The translations under genes were made by a program, and so were the position numbers. A DNA stretch of 64,000 nucleotides from positions 310,001 through 374,000 of the forward strand of contig NZ_JAHLQJ010000003.1 in NCBI RefSeq assembly GCF_018919145.1, read 5' to 3'. Of the stretch, positions 18,122 through 26,292 are shown piece after piece. Below the pieces are notes generated by a model. That model saw nothing but the letters and a program-made list of their open reading frames with translations, made no database searches and was not told the origin of the DNA. Positions within the stretch are counted from its first letter, which is position 1, and each line of letters begins with the position of its first letter. Origin of the DNA: Paenibacillus brevis (lineage in GTDB: Bacteria > Bacillota > Bacilli > Paenibacillales > Paenibacillaceae).

Positions 18122-19462
18122 ATGGCGAAGTGGACGAAAGTGCTAACCTCCCGGGATTCCGGAGAACGGCTGGCTTATCAAGGTGAATTGGCAGCCGGAG
18201 TAAATTCCGCAGAGGGTCAGGCTCACATCAAGCTGGATCCTGCCCGGACGTATCAATCCATTGTTGGTTTTGGAGGCGCTTTTACGGAGGCAACGGCCTA
18301 TACACTTTCCCGAATCAGTCCGGAGAAGAGAGCCGAGGTCGTCTCGAAATATTTCGATCCCGAACAAGGCCTCGGTTACACGATTGGCCGGGTGCATATT
18401 CATAGCTGTGATTTTGCTTTAGGCAATTATACGTATGTGGAAGACAATGATACTGAGCTCAAAACCTTTGATATTTCCCGCGAACGAAAATGGGTGCTGC
18501 CGCTCATCCATGATGCTGTTAAGGTTGCGGGTCAAGATATCACGATGCTGGCTTCTCCTTGGAGCCCGCCTGCCTGGATGAAGACAAATGGAGAAATGAA
18601 TCATGGCGGCCAATTAAAGCCGGAATTCAGAGAAGCATGGGCGCTTTATTATACTAAATTCATTAAGGCTTTCCGTGAAGAAGGGGTGCCTATCTGGGCG
18701 ATTACGGTGCAAAATGAGCCGGCCGCTGTACAGACCTGGGATTCCTGTATTTATAGCGGTGAAGAGGAGCGGGATTTCGTCCGTGATCATCTTGGACCGA
18801 CGATGAATCGCGAAGGACTGGCAGATGTGAACATTCTGATCTGGGATCATAACCGGGATCTGATCGTGGAACGCGCTTCTGCTGTGCTGTCTGATCCGGA
18901 AGCAGCCAAGTATGTATGGGGCACCGGCTTCCATTGGTATGTCAGCGAAGCCTTTGAGGAAGTGGGCAAGGTCCACGAGCTGTTCCCCGACAAGCATCTG
19001 CTCTTTACAGAAGGCTGTCAGGAGGGCGGCGTCAAGCTGGGCGAATGGTTCACCGGCGAACGCTACGGACGCAACATCATCGGCGATTTGAACAACTGGA
19101 CCGAAGGATATCTGGACTGGAATCTGGTGCTCGATGAGACGGGCGGACCGAATCATGTGAACAATTTATGCGATGCTCCGATTATCGCCGATACGACTAC
19201 GGATACGGTTCATTATAATAGCTCGTACTATTACATCGGCCATTTCAGCAAGTATATTCGTCCGGGAGCGGTTCGGATCGGCCTGGAATCGGACATTACG
19301 AATCTATACATGACAGCTTTTAAAAATGAAGACGGAAGCATCGCAGTCGTTGTTCAGAATGAAGGAGATGCGGCCCAGGACTTTACTTTAGAGCTGGGTT
19401 CCGATTCCGTATCGGATAACTTATCCGCTCATTCGATCGCAACCTATCTTATTAAACAATAA
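18122..19462 (+). CDS. GH30-family beta-glucosidase/glucanase
   Basis: A 446-residue glycoside hydrolase family 30 enzyme: a (beta/alpha)8 barrel followed by a C-terminal beta domain (~365-446). The acid/base Glu is at ~199 in TVQNEP and the nucleophile Glu at ~297 in LFTEG. There is no signal peptide, so it acts inside the cell on imported oligosaccharides, probably beta-1,6- or beta-1,3-linked glucose; the linkage cannot be told by eye. The stop codon overlaps the ribosome site of the next gene. Confidence 0.88.
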   Translation: MAKWTKVLTSRDSGERLAYQGELAAGVNSAEGQAHIKLDPARTYQSIVGFGGAFTEATAYTLSRISPEKRAEVVSKYFDPEQGLGYTIGRVHIHSCDFALGNYTYVEDNDTELKTFDISRERKWVLPLIHDAVKVAGQDITMLASPWSPPAWMKTNGEMNHGGQLKPEFREAWALYYTKFIKAFREEGVPIWAITVQNEPAAVQTWDSCIYSGEEERDFVRDHLGPTMNREGLADVNILIWDHNRDLIVERASAVLSDPEAAKYVWGTGFHWYVSEAFEEVGKVHELFPDKHLLFTEGCQEGGVKLGEWFTGERYGRNIIGDLNNWTEGYLDWNLVLDETGGPNHVNNLCDAPIIADTTTDTVHYNSSYYYIGHFSKYIRPGAVRIGLESDITNLYMTAFKNEDGSIAVVVQNEGDAAQDFTLELGSDSVSDNLSAHSIATYLIKQ

Positions 19463-19475
19463 GGAGATGAACCCC

Positions 19476-22400
19476 ATGCCAAAATATGGTTTTGAAAAAG
19501 AAACATTCGTGATTGAACAGTTCGACAAAGCGAAGCCGTTCTCCAGCTTCTTGCCGGGTCTGGCCGGGCTCAAGGGCATACCGATGTGGACCTTCTATGT
19601 AAACCGCGGTCAAGGCGTATGCAGCTTCGGAATCCGGGACAAGAACAGCCCGATCATGGAATTTTCCCCTGCCAATATCACTTATCAATCGGTATCGATG
19701 CAGGGCTTCCGGACGTTTGTGAAGCTGAAGGGTCAGGAATTGATTTATGAGCCGTTCCAAAATGCTTATCCTGACGCTTCGGCCAAGCGGACGATGCGCA
19801 TTTCAGCGAATGAATTCGTGATCGAGGAGCGCAATGAAGCGAAGGGACTGCAGATCAAGGTTACTTACTTTCACATCCCGAATGATGATTATGCCGCACT
19901 GGTTCGTAAAGTGGAGCTGACCAATATTTCCGGTGAGGCGATTAGTCTGGAAATGCTCGATGGTCTGCCAGAGATCTTGCCGTTCGGTGTAGAGAACTCC
20001 GGCTACAAGGAGATCGGCAACCTGCTTCGCAGCTGGATGGAAGTCGATAACCTGGAAGAAGGGATCCCGTATTACCGCAATCGTTCCAGTACGCATGACG
20101 AAGCGGAAGTTAGTGAAGTGCGCAGCGGTCATTTTTACCTGTCATTTGACGAAGAAGGAAGACGCTTCTCGCCTATTGCAGACTTTGAATTGGTATTTGG
20201 AGCGAACACTTCGCTTGCCTATCCTGATGGATTCGCAGATTCATCGTTGGCAGAATTGCTTGAGAAGCCTCAATATTGCAAGAACAAGGTCCCTTGCGGA
20301 TTTTCTGCAATTACAGCTGACCTGGCTGCGGGTGAGACAAAGCAGGTATATACCTTGATCGGCCACTTTGACAGCGTGGAGCGTCTGAATGAAAAGGCGC
20401 GGTATATCTCCTCACCGGCTTATGTGGAGCAGAAGCTTGCGGAAGCACGGGAGTTGACTGAGAACCTCACGGCCGATATTGCTACCAAGACCTCGATGCC
20501 GCATTTTGATGCCTACTGCAAGCAGAATTATCTCGATAACTTCTTGCGCGGGGGCTACCCGTTTATTTTTGAGAATGGAAAGGAAGGCTTTGTGATCCAT
20601 CTCTATTCCAGAAAGCACGGGGATCTTGAGCGGGATTATAATTTCTTCTCTATTGCGCCGGAGTATTACTCGCAAGGGAACGGCAACTTCCGCGATGCCA
20701 ACCAAAACCGCCGCAGCGATATTTACTTTAACCCGCGAGTGGGCACGTTCAATATCAAGACATTCTTTAGTCTGATGCAGGCAGACGGCTATAACCCGCT
20801 TGGGGTTGAAGGCACGAGCTTTCAGATAGAGAAGGAGCGGTCCGGCGAACTGTCCGCCTGGCTGGACAAGGCTGTTCAGGATCATCGTGAGGAATTGGCA
20901 GCGCTATGTCATGCTAAATTCACGCCTGGCAAGCTGATTTCTTATATTGCCAGCCATGGAGTAGGACTGAATGTGAGCGAAGAGGAATTCCTCACGGGTG
21001 TGTTCTCGCTGGCCAAGCAAAATATTGAGGCTAACTTCGGCGAAGGATACTGGTCGGATCACTGGACGTACAATATGGATCTGATTGACAGCTATCTGGA
21101 TATTTTCCCGGATCGTAAGGCGGAGCTGTTATTTGAAGAGGATGACTACACCTTCTTTGATAGTCCGGCGAGAGTATTGCCGCGCAGCGAAAAATATGTG
21201 CTGAACAATGGACAGGTGCGCCAATATGGTTCATTGGTTCATGATGAGGAGAAGCTGCAGAAGCTTGGTATTACGCCTAAGGGTACGCATTGGCTGAAAA
21301 CCGCACACGGCAGTGGAGAGGCGTACCAGACCAACCTGTTCGTGAAGGTGCTGTCGCTGTCCCTTGTCAAATTTGCAACCCTGGATCCTTTTGGCATGGG
21401 AATTGAAATGGAAGGGAATAAGCCGGGCTGGAATGATGCGATGAACGGTTTGCCTGGATTGTTCGGATCAGGTATGAGCGAGACTTTCGAATTGAAGCGG
21501 ATGCTGAAATTTGTCCTGGAAGCCGTCCAGGAGTACGGAGCGCATACCACTGACGTTCCGGAGGAAATCGCCGATTTGTTTGACCAAGTGAAGGAACTGC
21601 TGAGCAGCCACTTGGACGGCAAGCTGGATTCCTTCGCCTATTGGGATCAGACATCATTCGCCCGCGAGGTATACCGGGATCGGATTCGCTTTGGCATCAG
21701 CGGAGTGGAGCGCAAGCTGAGCCTGTCAGAGCTGGAGAGCACGGTTCAGAATATGCTGAGCAAAGTGAATCAGGGGATTGCTGAGGCAGTTAAGCTGGGC
21801 AACGGCCTGACGCCGACTTATTTTGCCTTCGAAGCCACTGAATTTGAACCGGTACTGAATGAGCAGGGAGCAGCGGAGATCAGCGGATACGGCCTGCCTA
21901 AGGCAACCGTGAAGAAGTTTGCGGTTCGTCCGCTGCCGTACTTCCTGGAAGGACCGGCGCGCTGGATGAAGACGATTGAAGATCCGGAAGAGGCTCAAAG
22001 AGCCTATGAAGTGATTCGCAGCAGTGATCTGTTCGACAAGAAGCTTAGCATGTACAAGACCTCGGTAAGCCTTGATGAAGAGACTCATGAGATCGGCCGC
22101 ATTCGCGCGTTTACGCCGGGCTGGCTGGAGCGGGAATCCATTTTCTTGCATATGAGCTACAAGTATTTGCTTTCCTTGCTTAAGAATGGCCTGAAGGAAG
22201 CTTTCTTCGCGGAGATGAAAACATCGCTGATCCCGTTCCTGGATCCGGCAGTGTACGGTCGCAGCACCCTGGAGAACTCCTCCTTTATCGCTTCAAGCGT
22301 CAACCCGGATCCCGAGGTTCATGGCAGAGGATTCGTCGCCAGACTCAGTGGTTCGACCGCTGAATTCCTCAGCATGTGGGTGATGATGATGGCTGGGAAG

Positions 22401-22697
22401 CATATTTTCCGTATGGCTGGCGGAGAATTGCAGTTGCAGCTGAATCCTGCATTGCCAGGATGGCTCTTTGATGATCAGGGAGAAGTATCCTTTACCTTCC
22501 TGGGAAGCACACAAGTCACATACCGTAATCCGGATCGTCGTGATACCTTCGGCGGAAACGCCGCTGCAATCCGCAGTATGACGGTAGTGAAGAGAGATGG
22601 ACAGCAGGTTCATCTCGACGGTAACGCCATTACAGGCTCGCTGGCTGAAGCAGTGCGTAACGGCTTGGTGGAATCCATTACAGCAGAATTGGCCTGA
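19476..22697 (+). CDS. Glycoside phosphorylase, GH94/GH149/GH161 type
   Basis: A ~1073-residue cytoplasmic protein without signal peptide. It has an N-terminal beta-sandwich region rich in Tyr/Phe and a large helical region (~330-900) like the (alpha/alpha)6 barrel of inverting phosphorylases. The length fits beta-1,3-oligoglucan phosphorylases (GH149/GH161) better than the ~800-residue cellobiose phosphorylases (GH94). It would release glucose 1-phosphate from beta-glucan oligosaccharides. GH161 is my best guess from memory of Paenibacillus enzymes. ATG 19476 is nine bases after AAGGAG; ATG 19467 abuts that site and is unlikely. It forms an operon with GH30. Confidence 0.75.
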   Translation: MPKYGFEKETFVIEQFDKAKPFSSFLPGLAGLKGIPMWTFYVNRGQGVCSFGIRDKNSPIMEFSPANITYQSVSMQGFRTFVKLKGQELIYEPFQNAYPDASAKRTMRISANEFVIEERNEAKGLQIKVTYFHIPNDDYAALVRKVELTNISGEAISLEMLDGLPEILPFGVENSGYKEIGNLLRSWMEVDNLEEGIPYYRNRSSTHDEAEVSEVRSGHFYLSFDEEGRRFSPIADFELVFGANTSLAYPDGFADSSLAELLEKPQYCKNKVPCGFSAITADLAAGETKQVYTLIGHFDSVERLNEKARYISSPAYVEQKLAEARELTENLTADIATKTSMPHFDAYCKQNYLDNFLRGGYPFIFENGKEGFVIHLYSRKHGDLERDYNFFSIAPEYYSQGNGNFRDANQNRRSDIYFNPRVGTFNIKTFFSLMQADGYNPLGVEGTSFQIEKERSGELSAWLDKAVQDHREELAALCHAKFTPGKLISYIASHGVGLNVSEEEFLTGVFSLAKQNIEANFGEGYWSDHWTYNMDLIDSYLDIFPDRKAELLFEEDDYTFFDSPARVLPRSEKYVLNNGQVRQYGSLVHDEEKLQKLGITPKGTHWLKTAHGSGEAYQTNLFVKVLSLSLVKFATLDPFGMGIEMEGNKPGWNDAMNGLPGLFGSGMSETFELKRMLKFVLEAVQEYGAHTTDVPEEIADLFDQVKELLSSHLDGKLDSFAYWDQTSFAREVYRDRIRFGISGVERKLSLSELESTVQNMLSKVNQGIAEAVKLGNGLTPTYFAFEATEFEPVLNEQGAAEISGYGLPKATVKKFAVRPLPYFLEGPARWMKTIEDPEEAQRAYEVIRSSDLFDKKLSMYKTSVSLDEETHEIGRIRAFTPGWLERESIFLHMSYKYLLSLLKNGLKEAFFAEMKTSLIPFLDPAVYGRSTLENSSFIASSVNPDPEVHGRGFVARLSGSTAEFLSMWVMMMAGKHIFRMAGGELQLQLNPALPGWLFDDQGEVSFTFLGSTQVTYRNPDRRDTFGGNAAAIRSMTVVKRDGQQVHLDGNAITGSLAEAVRNGLVESITAELA

Positions 22698-22730
22698 GTC
22701 TTTGAATTCGGTATCATCCGCAGATAAATC

Positions 22731-22776
22731 AGAGAGTCTCTCAACGCATCATGTTGAGAGGCTCTCTCTTATTTTG
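22731..22776 (+). terminator. Terminator of the GH30-phosphorylase operon
   Basis: Stem AGAGAG-CTCTCAAC / GTTGAGAG-CTCTCT with a seven-base loop, followed by TTATTTT. Confidence 0.85.
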
Positions 22777-22880
22777 CGGAAGCAGATTTTTTTATTCGCT
22801 AAAACTATTCATGGATTTAATATTCCATTAAAGGTAAAATAATTTTGGTGTATAAAAGCTATAAAACCTCGTAATTTTAC

Positions 22881-22930
22881 CATATTATTGAAGTTAATAA
22901 AGGTATTTTTGGTCATATTATCGAAGTAAG
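22881..22930 (+). promoter_or_regulatory. Direct repeats upstream of the histidine kinase gene
   Basis: CATATTATTGAAGTTAA (22881-22897) and CATATTATCGAAGTAAG (22914-22930) differ at few positions and are 33 bp apart start to start, three helix turns. They lie 35-84 bp before the kinase start, where an activator or repressor dimer could bind. The regulator is unknown. Confidence 0.4.
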
Positions 22931-22964
22931 AGGAATGCATAATAATTTTGGCAGGGGTGCTGGA

Positions 22965-24860
22965 ATGAAGGGGTTTCTAAAGGCGTTTTCGATCTTTATG
23001 GTGCTTAGCATCGTTGTGTTTTGTGCAGTATTTCTTGAATTTCCCGGAAGAAATAATATAGATGAGCAGACGATTCCTGGATGGCAGATTGCTTGGACCG
23101 ATGATTTCGATCCTCAAATGAGTGCAGAAGAACTGGAAGCGACCCAAAATTGGGAACATGTCGAGGCGAATGATCCGACGCCCGAGCGCCCTCAGGGGGC
23201 TCAGGCGCAATGGGTGAAAATTGATGCTCCTCTGATTTCATCGTTGTCACCGGCGATTTTGTTCGAGAAAATCTATGGAAGTCACATTGTTATTAGGATA
23301 AATGATGAGACCATTTATGAATCCCAAAGAGAGTATAGATATGGGGTTAATACGATTTTGCTTCCGCTCGACCGATCTCAGGATAAAGATTCAGTTTACA
23401 TCGGAATTGATTCGCTGAAACGAATAGGTCTGCAAGGAAATGTGCTGGTAGGAGACTATAAAGAACTGCAAAAATCATATATCAAAAATAATATTGTCGA
23501 CTTTATTATTGGCAGTGCCCTGATTTTTGTCGCCGTAGTAATGCTGATCTGCTCGCTGTTTCTGAAAAATGAAAACATGTCAGGCTGGTTCTCATTATGT
23601 CTTGTTATTTTATCCGCCGGAACCATTGTGCTTACCTATTCACCTTTCCTTTATTCCTTGTATGGGGCTCTGGGAAATGTTTATGTAGCTTTGTTTGACC
23701 TGTCCTTATTTATTTTATTACCTTCATTCACACTCTTTTTTGAAGGCATATTTGGTAAAGGATATAAGTCCATCATTACAAAGTATCGAAAATTTCAAGT
23801 CGGGTACTCAACACTCTGCATCATACTTTTGTTCATTAATTTGGCGTGTAATGGCAAAATAGACAAGCTTTACGGAGGCTTTTCCGAAACATTATTGGGT
23901 CTGGTTATGATTGTACAGTTTATTCTGATGATCGCGGTCTCTACAATCTATACCATACGCGGGAATCAAGAGGCGATTATTTTCTCGATCGGATTTGCCA
24001 TTTTCTCTGGCTTGGGGTTAGGAGAGTTAATCTGGTTCTATTTCAAGGAGGCCTATTACGAGCTCTACCTGTGGAAATGGGGAATCGTGTGCTTCTTGAT
24101 CACATTAATTATCATTTTGGGAAAGAGATTTGCGAAAAATCACGATCAGGTAGTAGAGTATTCAAAACAGCTGGAAATGTTTAATAATGAGCTGCAGCGT
24201 TCCGAAAAGATGGAGATTATCAGTGAACTGGCGGCTTCTGTTGCACATGAAGTCCGCAATCCGCTTCAGGTAACGAGAGGGTTCCTTCAGTTGCTTGTGG
24301 CCAAGCAAAACTCCAGCGATAAGGTTTATTTGAGTATGGCACTGGAGGAATTGGATAGAGCCTCCAACATCATTACGGACTTTCTGACTTTTGCCAAACC
24401 GGAAGTAGGCAAAATTGCTACCCTCAATGTATTGAATGAGTTTATCCATATTGAGGGAATTCTAATTCCGATGGCTAACTTACAAGGGGGCAGAATATCC
24501 GTACAAATTCCAAAAGATTTAAATATCAGGGGAAATTCCTCCAAGTTCAAGCAAGCCTTTATTAATATTATTAAGAACAGTATAGAATCCTTGCATGGAG
24601 AAGGGGAAATTCAAGCATGGGCTTATGAAGAGAAGGGGGAAGTCTGCATTCATATCAAGGATAACGGTGAAGGCATGGAGGAAGAGGTTCTGGCACGTCT
24701 TGGAGAGCCATATTTCTCGAATAAGACGAAGGGCACTGGACTGGGTCTGATGGTTACTTTCCGGATTATCGAGGTCATGAACGGGCGTATTCAGTTTAAA
24801 AGTGAAAAGGGAGTAGGGACGGAAGCTATTGTTCGTTTCCCGGCAGTTGATCCTGCATAA
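22965..24860 (+). CDS. Multi-pass membrane sensor histidine kinase
   Basis: About 631 residues: an N-terminal helix, an extracytoplasmic domain (~35-180), seven or so membrane helices (~180-400) in a layout like 7TMR-DISM receptors, then HisKA (phospho-acceptor His near 428 in VAHEVRNPLQ) and HATPase with KNS, DNGEGM and GTGLGLMV boxes. The HisKA block resembles Bacillus sporulation kinases rather than the HisKA_3 type of ComP. No response regulator gene is adjacent, so it may feed Spo0F or another distant partner. It converges on a prenyl-peptide-like pair of genes, 36 bp stop to stop, and I infer it is the receptor. ATG 22965 has AGGGG seven bases away; ATG 22935 lies ten codons upstream. 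Confidence 0.85.
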   Translation: MKGFLKAFSIFMVLSIVVFCAVFLEFPGRNNIDEQTIPGWQIAWTDDFDPQMSAEELEATQNWEHVEANDPTPERPQGAQAQWVKIDAPLISSLSPAILFEKIYGSHIVIRINDETIYESQREYRYGVNTILLPLDRSQDKDSVYIGIDSLKRIGLQGNVLVGDYKELQKSYIKNNIVDFIIGSALIFVAVVMLICSLFLKNENMSGWFSLCLVILSAGTIVLTYSPFLYSLYGALGNVYVALFDLSLFILLPSFTLFFEGIFGKGYKSIITKYRKFQVGYSTLCIILLFINLACNGKIDKLYGGFSETLLGLVMIVQFILMIAVSTIYTIRGNQEAIIFSIGFAIFSGLGLGELIWFYFKEAYYELYLWKWGIVCFLITLIIILGKRFAKNHDQVVEYSKQLEMFNNELQRSEKMEIISELAASVAHEVRNPLQVTRGFLQLLVAKQNSSDKVYLSMALEELDRASNIITDFLTFAKPEVGKIATLNVLNEFIHIEGILIPMANLQGGRISVQIPKDLNIRGNSSKFKQAFINIIKNSIESLHGEGEIQAWAYEEKGEVCIHIKDNGEGMEEEVLARLGEPYFSNKTKGTGLGLMVTFRIIEVMNGRIQFKSEKGVGTEAIVRFPAVDPA

Positions 24861-24890
24861 GGACTCGAAGCTTCCTGTATCCCTACTCCC
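24802..24890 (-). terminator. Long hairpin, probable terminator of the peptide precursor transcript
   Basis: GGGAGTAGGGA (24809-24819) pairs perfectly with TCCCTACTCCC (24880-24890), and GGAAGCT (24821-24827) with AGCTTCC (24869-24875). Read leftward the stem is followed by TTTTCACTTTT. It lies mostly inside the 3' end of the kinase gene, so the precursor transcript would run antisense into it. Confidence 0.55.
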
Positions 24891-24896
24891 TCAATT

Positions 24897-25139
24897 CTAG
24901 TTGCCCCAAATGACTTGCGGTTTAATGTCGGATTTGATCGCTTTGGAAGGGCTTGGTGGTAGTACGACGTAGAATTCGTCAGAATTCTCTTCAACAGCTT
25001 TAATCTTGATGTGTTCCGGTAGAGCTATTCCCAATGCCTCTTGGATAGCTTCTCTAGGATTTGCAAGAAGCTTTGCCTTAAAACTCGGGTCTTGCCACGC
25101 CTTTTCAATTACTTGTGATTGAAGAGCACTTGTTGTCAT
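24897..25139 (-). CDS. NHLP-leader peptide precursor with ComX-like Trp-Gly-Asn tail
   Basis: An 80-residue precursor. Residues ~8-60 match the nitrile-hydratase-like leader (NHLP) used by some ribosomal peptide precursors: VIEKAWQDPSFKAKLL, an LGI...LPEHIKIK block and FYVVLPPSPS. The remaining ~20 residues are a short core ending PQVIWGN, with Trp78 third from the end. In ComX the prenylated Trp is likewise near the C-terminus (the 168 strain peptide ends QWGD). ATG 25139 has an AAAGGGTGA site; longer readings lack support. It follows an isoprenyl-synthase-like gene by 73 bp and has a likely promoter of its own. I infer a secreted, prenylated signal peptide; another modification, or a bacteriocin, is possible. 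No exporter or leader peptidase is encoded nearby. Confidence 0.75.
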   Translation of the reverse strand: MTTSALQSQVIEKAWQDPSFKAKLLANPREAIQEALGIALPEHIKIKAVEENSDEFYVVLPPSPSKAIKSDIKPQVIWGN

Positions 25140-25180
25140 AAGATCACCCTTTCCATTAAAATGGTTATATTTTCCTATTA

Positions 25181-25210
25181 AGTATACCATAATACCTGCT
25201 AATCTAGCAA
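25181..25210 (-). promoter_or_regulatory. Likely sigma-A promoter of the peptide precursor gene
   Basis: Read leftward: -35 TTGCTA, 18 bp, -10 TATACT, within the 73-bp gap after the isoprenyl-synthase stop, ~40 bp before the precursor ATG. It would allow more precursor than enzyme to be made. Confidence 0.45.
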
Positions 25211-25212
25211 TA

Positions 25213-26145
25213 TTAGATGTTTTTTGCGAGCCAGTACCCAAGTCCCCCATTGAGCAGCATGCGTCTGTTATTTATAACATCTTGTGCCCCGTCATTGAGG
25301 TTCTTAACCAGATCATAGTGAAAATGATAGAGATCCGGTGCCAAGGTCCTGATGGCTTCAAGAGATTCGTGGTTGCGATTGGCCAGGGCTGACAGCTCGC
25401 TTAATGCATCATGGACCATGATGCCGTTTCTGACTTCCTCCGGAGAAGGGCGTGTCCCTGAGGGGAGGTTTAATTGGGCTTGTACAACAGAAACTAATGA
25501 ATTGTAGCTGCCTTGCTCAAGGTCTTTTTCCCAGTCTTCCCAATCATCCAGAAGCTGAAGCGTCACCAAGGCCGTGTCGACGGCCGACTCAAACATGCCA
25601 ATCTCTTGTTCGCGTCCCCCAAGAATCATGGAAGAAGCCACGCTCAATTTGACCGGGGCTGCTTTATGACCCATCCGCACCGGGTTCTCATAATAAAAGT
25701 CTGCAACTTTTTCGGTGGATACAGCAGCAGCCCATTCGGAGACATACTTTTTATAGTAGACCCAAAAGGCCGCATGATCCTTCAGACATTCTTGGTAGGT
25801 CTTAATGAATTCGATGTGAATAAATTCTGCCAGAGTCAGCTGCTGCGCTGCGTCTGTATCCGGATCATCCATGCAAGCATCAATTAAATGAAAATACATC
25901 ATTTTGAATAAATTAGCTACCGCAATGCGTCGGCATGTCTCCTGATGGATTCCGGTCAAAGATTGAAGCCAGAACGGGAGTAAATAGCATATGTAATTCT
26001 TGGAACGATGTTCCTTCAGCGCATGGAACTTGTCTAAATAATCCACCCCCTGCTTGCTAAAGGGAGCGGGAAGCCGGGACAGAATCGACTCTGCTTCCGA
26101 GAACGCCAGGTCAAGCTCTTTCTCGTAGTTTGAAAGCCACTTCAA
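25213..26145 (-). CDS. ComQ-like class I isoprenoid synthase / peptide prenyltransferase
   Basis: A 310-residue, mainly helical soluble protein with two Asp-rich motifs as in class I isoprenoid synthases: HLIDACMDDPDTD (86-98) and QLLDDWEDWEKD (197-208), the second a clear DDxxD that would bind diphosphate through Mg2+. ComQ has similar length and chemistry and lies directly upstream of comX. Here it is directly upstream of a precursor with a C-terminal Trp, so I infer that it prenylates the peptide. A small terpenoid product is the alternative. I chose TTG 26145, eight bases after GGGGAGG; the reading frame stays open 21 codons further but without a ribosome site. Confidence 0.7.
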   Translation of the reverse strand: MKWLSNYEKELDLAFSEAESILSRLPAPFSKQGVDYLDKFHALKEHRSKNYICYLLPFWLQSLTGIHQETCRRIAVANLFKMMYFHLIDACMDDPDTDAAQQLTLAEFIHIEFIKTYQECLKDHAAFWVYYKKYVSEWAAAVSTEKVADFYYENPVRMGHKAAPVKLSVASSMILGGREQEIGMFESAVDTALVTLQLLDDWEDWEKDLEQGSYNSLVSVVQAQLNLPSGTRPSPEEVRNGIMVHDALSELSALANRNHESLEAIRTLAPDLYHFHYDLVKNLNDGAQDVINNRRMLLNGGLGYWLAKNI

Positions 26146-26261
26146 GATATGAACCTCCCCTCTAAATTGGCCGATCCAGAAATCTATTTTGCAAGAATAG
26201 AATACCATGAATTCCGGTAAAACTTAAATTTGTATCCGCATTCCAGATTAATGGAAGAAAA

Positions 26262-26292
26262 GAGCCTGCAGGAACAATCTCCTGGCGGGCTC
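26262..26292 (-). terminator. Terminator after ytaF
   Basis: Stem GAGCCCGC-AGGA / TCCT-GCAGGCTC (leftward), overlapping the ytaF stop and followed by TTTTCTTCC. It isolates the downstream isoprenyl-synthase operon. Confidence 0.7.

Noticed and set aside
18614..19156. A 180-codon antisense frame inside the GH30 gene.
   Set aside because: Shadow frame of a strongly coding gene whose catalytic motifs are intact on the other strand.
22965..24860. Calling the kinase a true ComP orthologue.
   Set aside because: Its phospho-acceptor block is HisKA-like (VAHEVRNPLQ), not the HisKA_3 type of ComP, and no ComA-like regulator follows. Only an analogous role is proposed.
24897..25250. A longer 117-residue reading of the peptide precursor.
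   Set aside because: The extra N-terminus crosses the synthase stop region, has no ribosome site and does not fit an NHLP leader; ATG 25139 does.
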